Origin: JANNVK01 sp031414415
GTDB taxonomy: Bacteria; Acidobacteriota; Blastocatellia; Pyrinomonadales; Pyrinomonadaceae
Length of the DNA: 14,252 bases
Assembly: GCA_031414415.1 (NCBI GenBank)
Contig: JANNVK010000184.1
Location: 1-14,252 of the forward strand
Direction of reading: 5' to 3'
Shown here: positions 14,025-14,252 of the stretch, piece by piece
Position numbering within the stretch: position 1 is the first letter of the stretch
Layout of the letters: each line of letters begins with the position of its first letter
Notes under the pieces: generated by a model
Database searches by the model: none
What the model was told of the DNA's origin: nothing
What the model saw: the letters and a program-made list of their open reading frames with translations, nothing else
Translations under genes and position numbers: made by a program

Positions 14025-14252
14025 ATGAATAAAGAATACGAAATCTATTATGAAGCCTTTGACATCAAAGACGCAGAAGAGCGAAAAAACTTCATTTTAG
14101 AAAAATGTGGTGATGATAAAACCTTATTCGACAACATAATGCGGCTCTTTCCCGTTGAAGAGAATGTTGACGATGACGCTTACGGAAAATACAAAATTGC
14201 AAAACAACTTGGCAAAGGCGGAATGGGAATCGTCTATTTGGCGAATTATACG
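14025..14252 (+). CDS. Serine/threonine protein kinase, N-terminal part (runs off the window)
   Basis: The first 76 codons are in the window, open to the right edge. After a prelude of about 50 residues (DAEERKNFILEKCGDDKTLFDNIMRLF) comes YKIAKQLGKGGMGIVYLA, the glycine-rich ATP-binding loop of Hanks-type kinases. The prelude follows the 'R..FL...C.DD..L...V..LL' pattern commonly placed before such kinases in Acidobacteriota and related phyla; its role is not known. The catalytic Lys, the HRD motif and any membrane or TPR sensor part lie beyond the window. It is transcribed divergently from the small secreted genes, from an extended -10 promoter. Confidence 0.88.
   Translation, partial: MNKEYEIYYEAFDIKDAEERKNFILEKCGDDKTLFDNIMRLFPVEENVDDDAYGKYKIAKQLGKGGMGIVYLANYT

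Overview
The window is AT-rich (by eye roughly 35-38% GC) bacterial chromosome, densely coded, with no RNA gene, insertion sequence, phage gene or CRISPR array that I can see. It holds 14 genes, one of them cut by the right edge. The mixture suggests, without proving, a low-GC member of the Acidobacteriota (Blastocatellia-like) or a similar lineage. The supporting features are a Ser/Thr kinase whose N-terminus has the short helical prelude common there, a DUF4388(PATAN)-DnaJ-TPR fusion, several helical-repeat proteins, a menaquinone gene and many secreted proteins of unknown function. Shine-Dalgarno sequences are strong in front of some genes and absent in front of others.

Left part (42-7768), all on the + strand: a cytoplasmic helical-repeat protein; a secreted protein that I read as a divergent copper amine oxidase with all metal histidines but an altered cofactor motif; a strong intrinsic terminator; menC (o-succinylbenzoate synthase) overlapping thiD (HMP/HMP-P kinase) by an ATGA junction; a small two-module zinc-ribbon protein followed 4 nt later by a PaaG-like crotonase; a second strong terminator; and an EntS-like MFS exporter. 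In two places (before menC and before the MFS gene) the terminator U-tract runs directly into the start codon of the next gene, leaving no room for a leader.

Middle part (7777-10943), - strand: an apparent three-gene operon of DUF4388-DnaJ-TPR protein, stand-alone HD-GYP protein, and a protein resembling a D12-class adenine methyltransferase whose catalytic motif is missing. A good promoter and a perfect dyad lie in front of it. This is the best candidate for an undescribed signalling module: a PATAN/J-domain adaptor, a c-di-GMP phosphodiesterase-like protein with two changed signature residues, and a likely pseudo-methyltransferase.

Right part (11050-14252): an exported TPR protein with a transglutaminase-like C-terminal domain and a pair of small secreted proteins, all on the - strand. 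Divergent from these is the start of a Ser/Thr protein kinase with a clear extended -10 promoter. No gene-free stretch exceeds 300 bases; the longest (about 238 bases, 13787-14024) is the divergent promoter region before the kinase.
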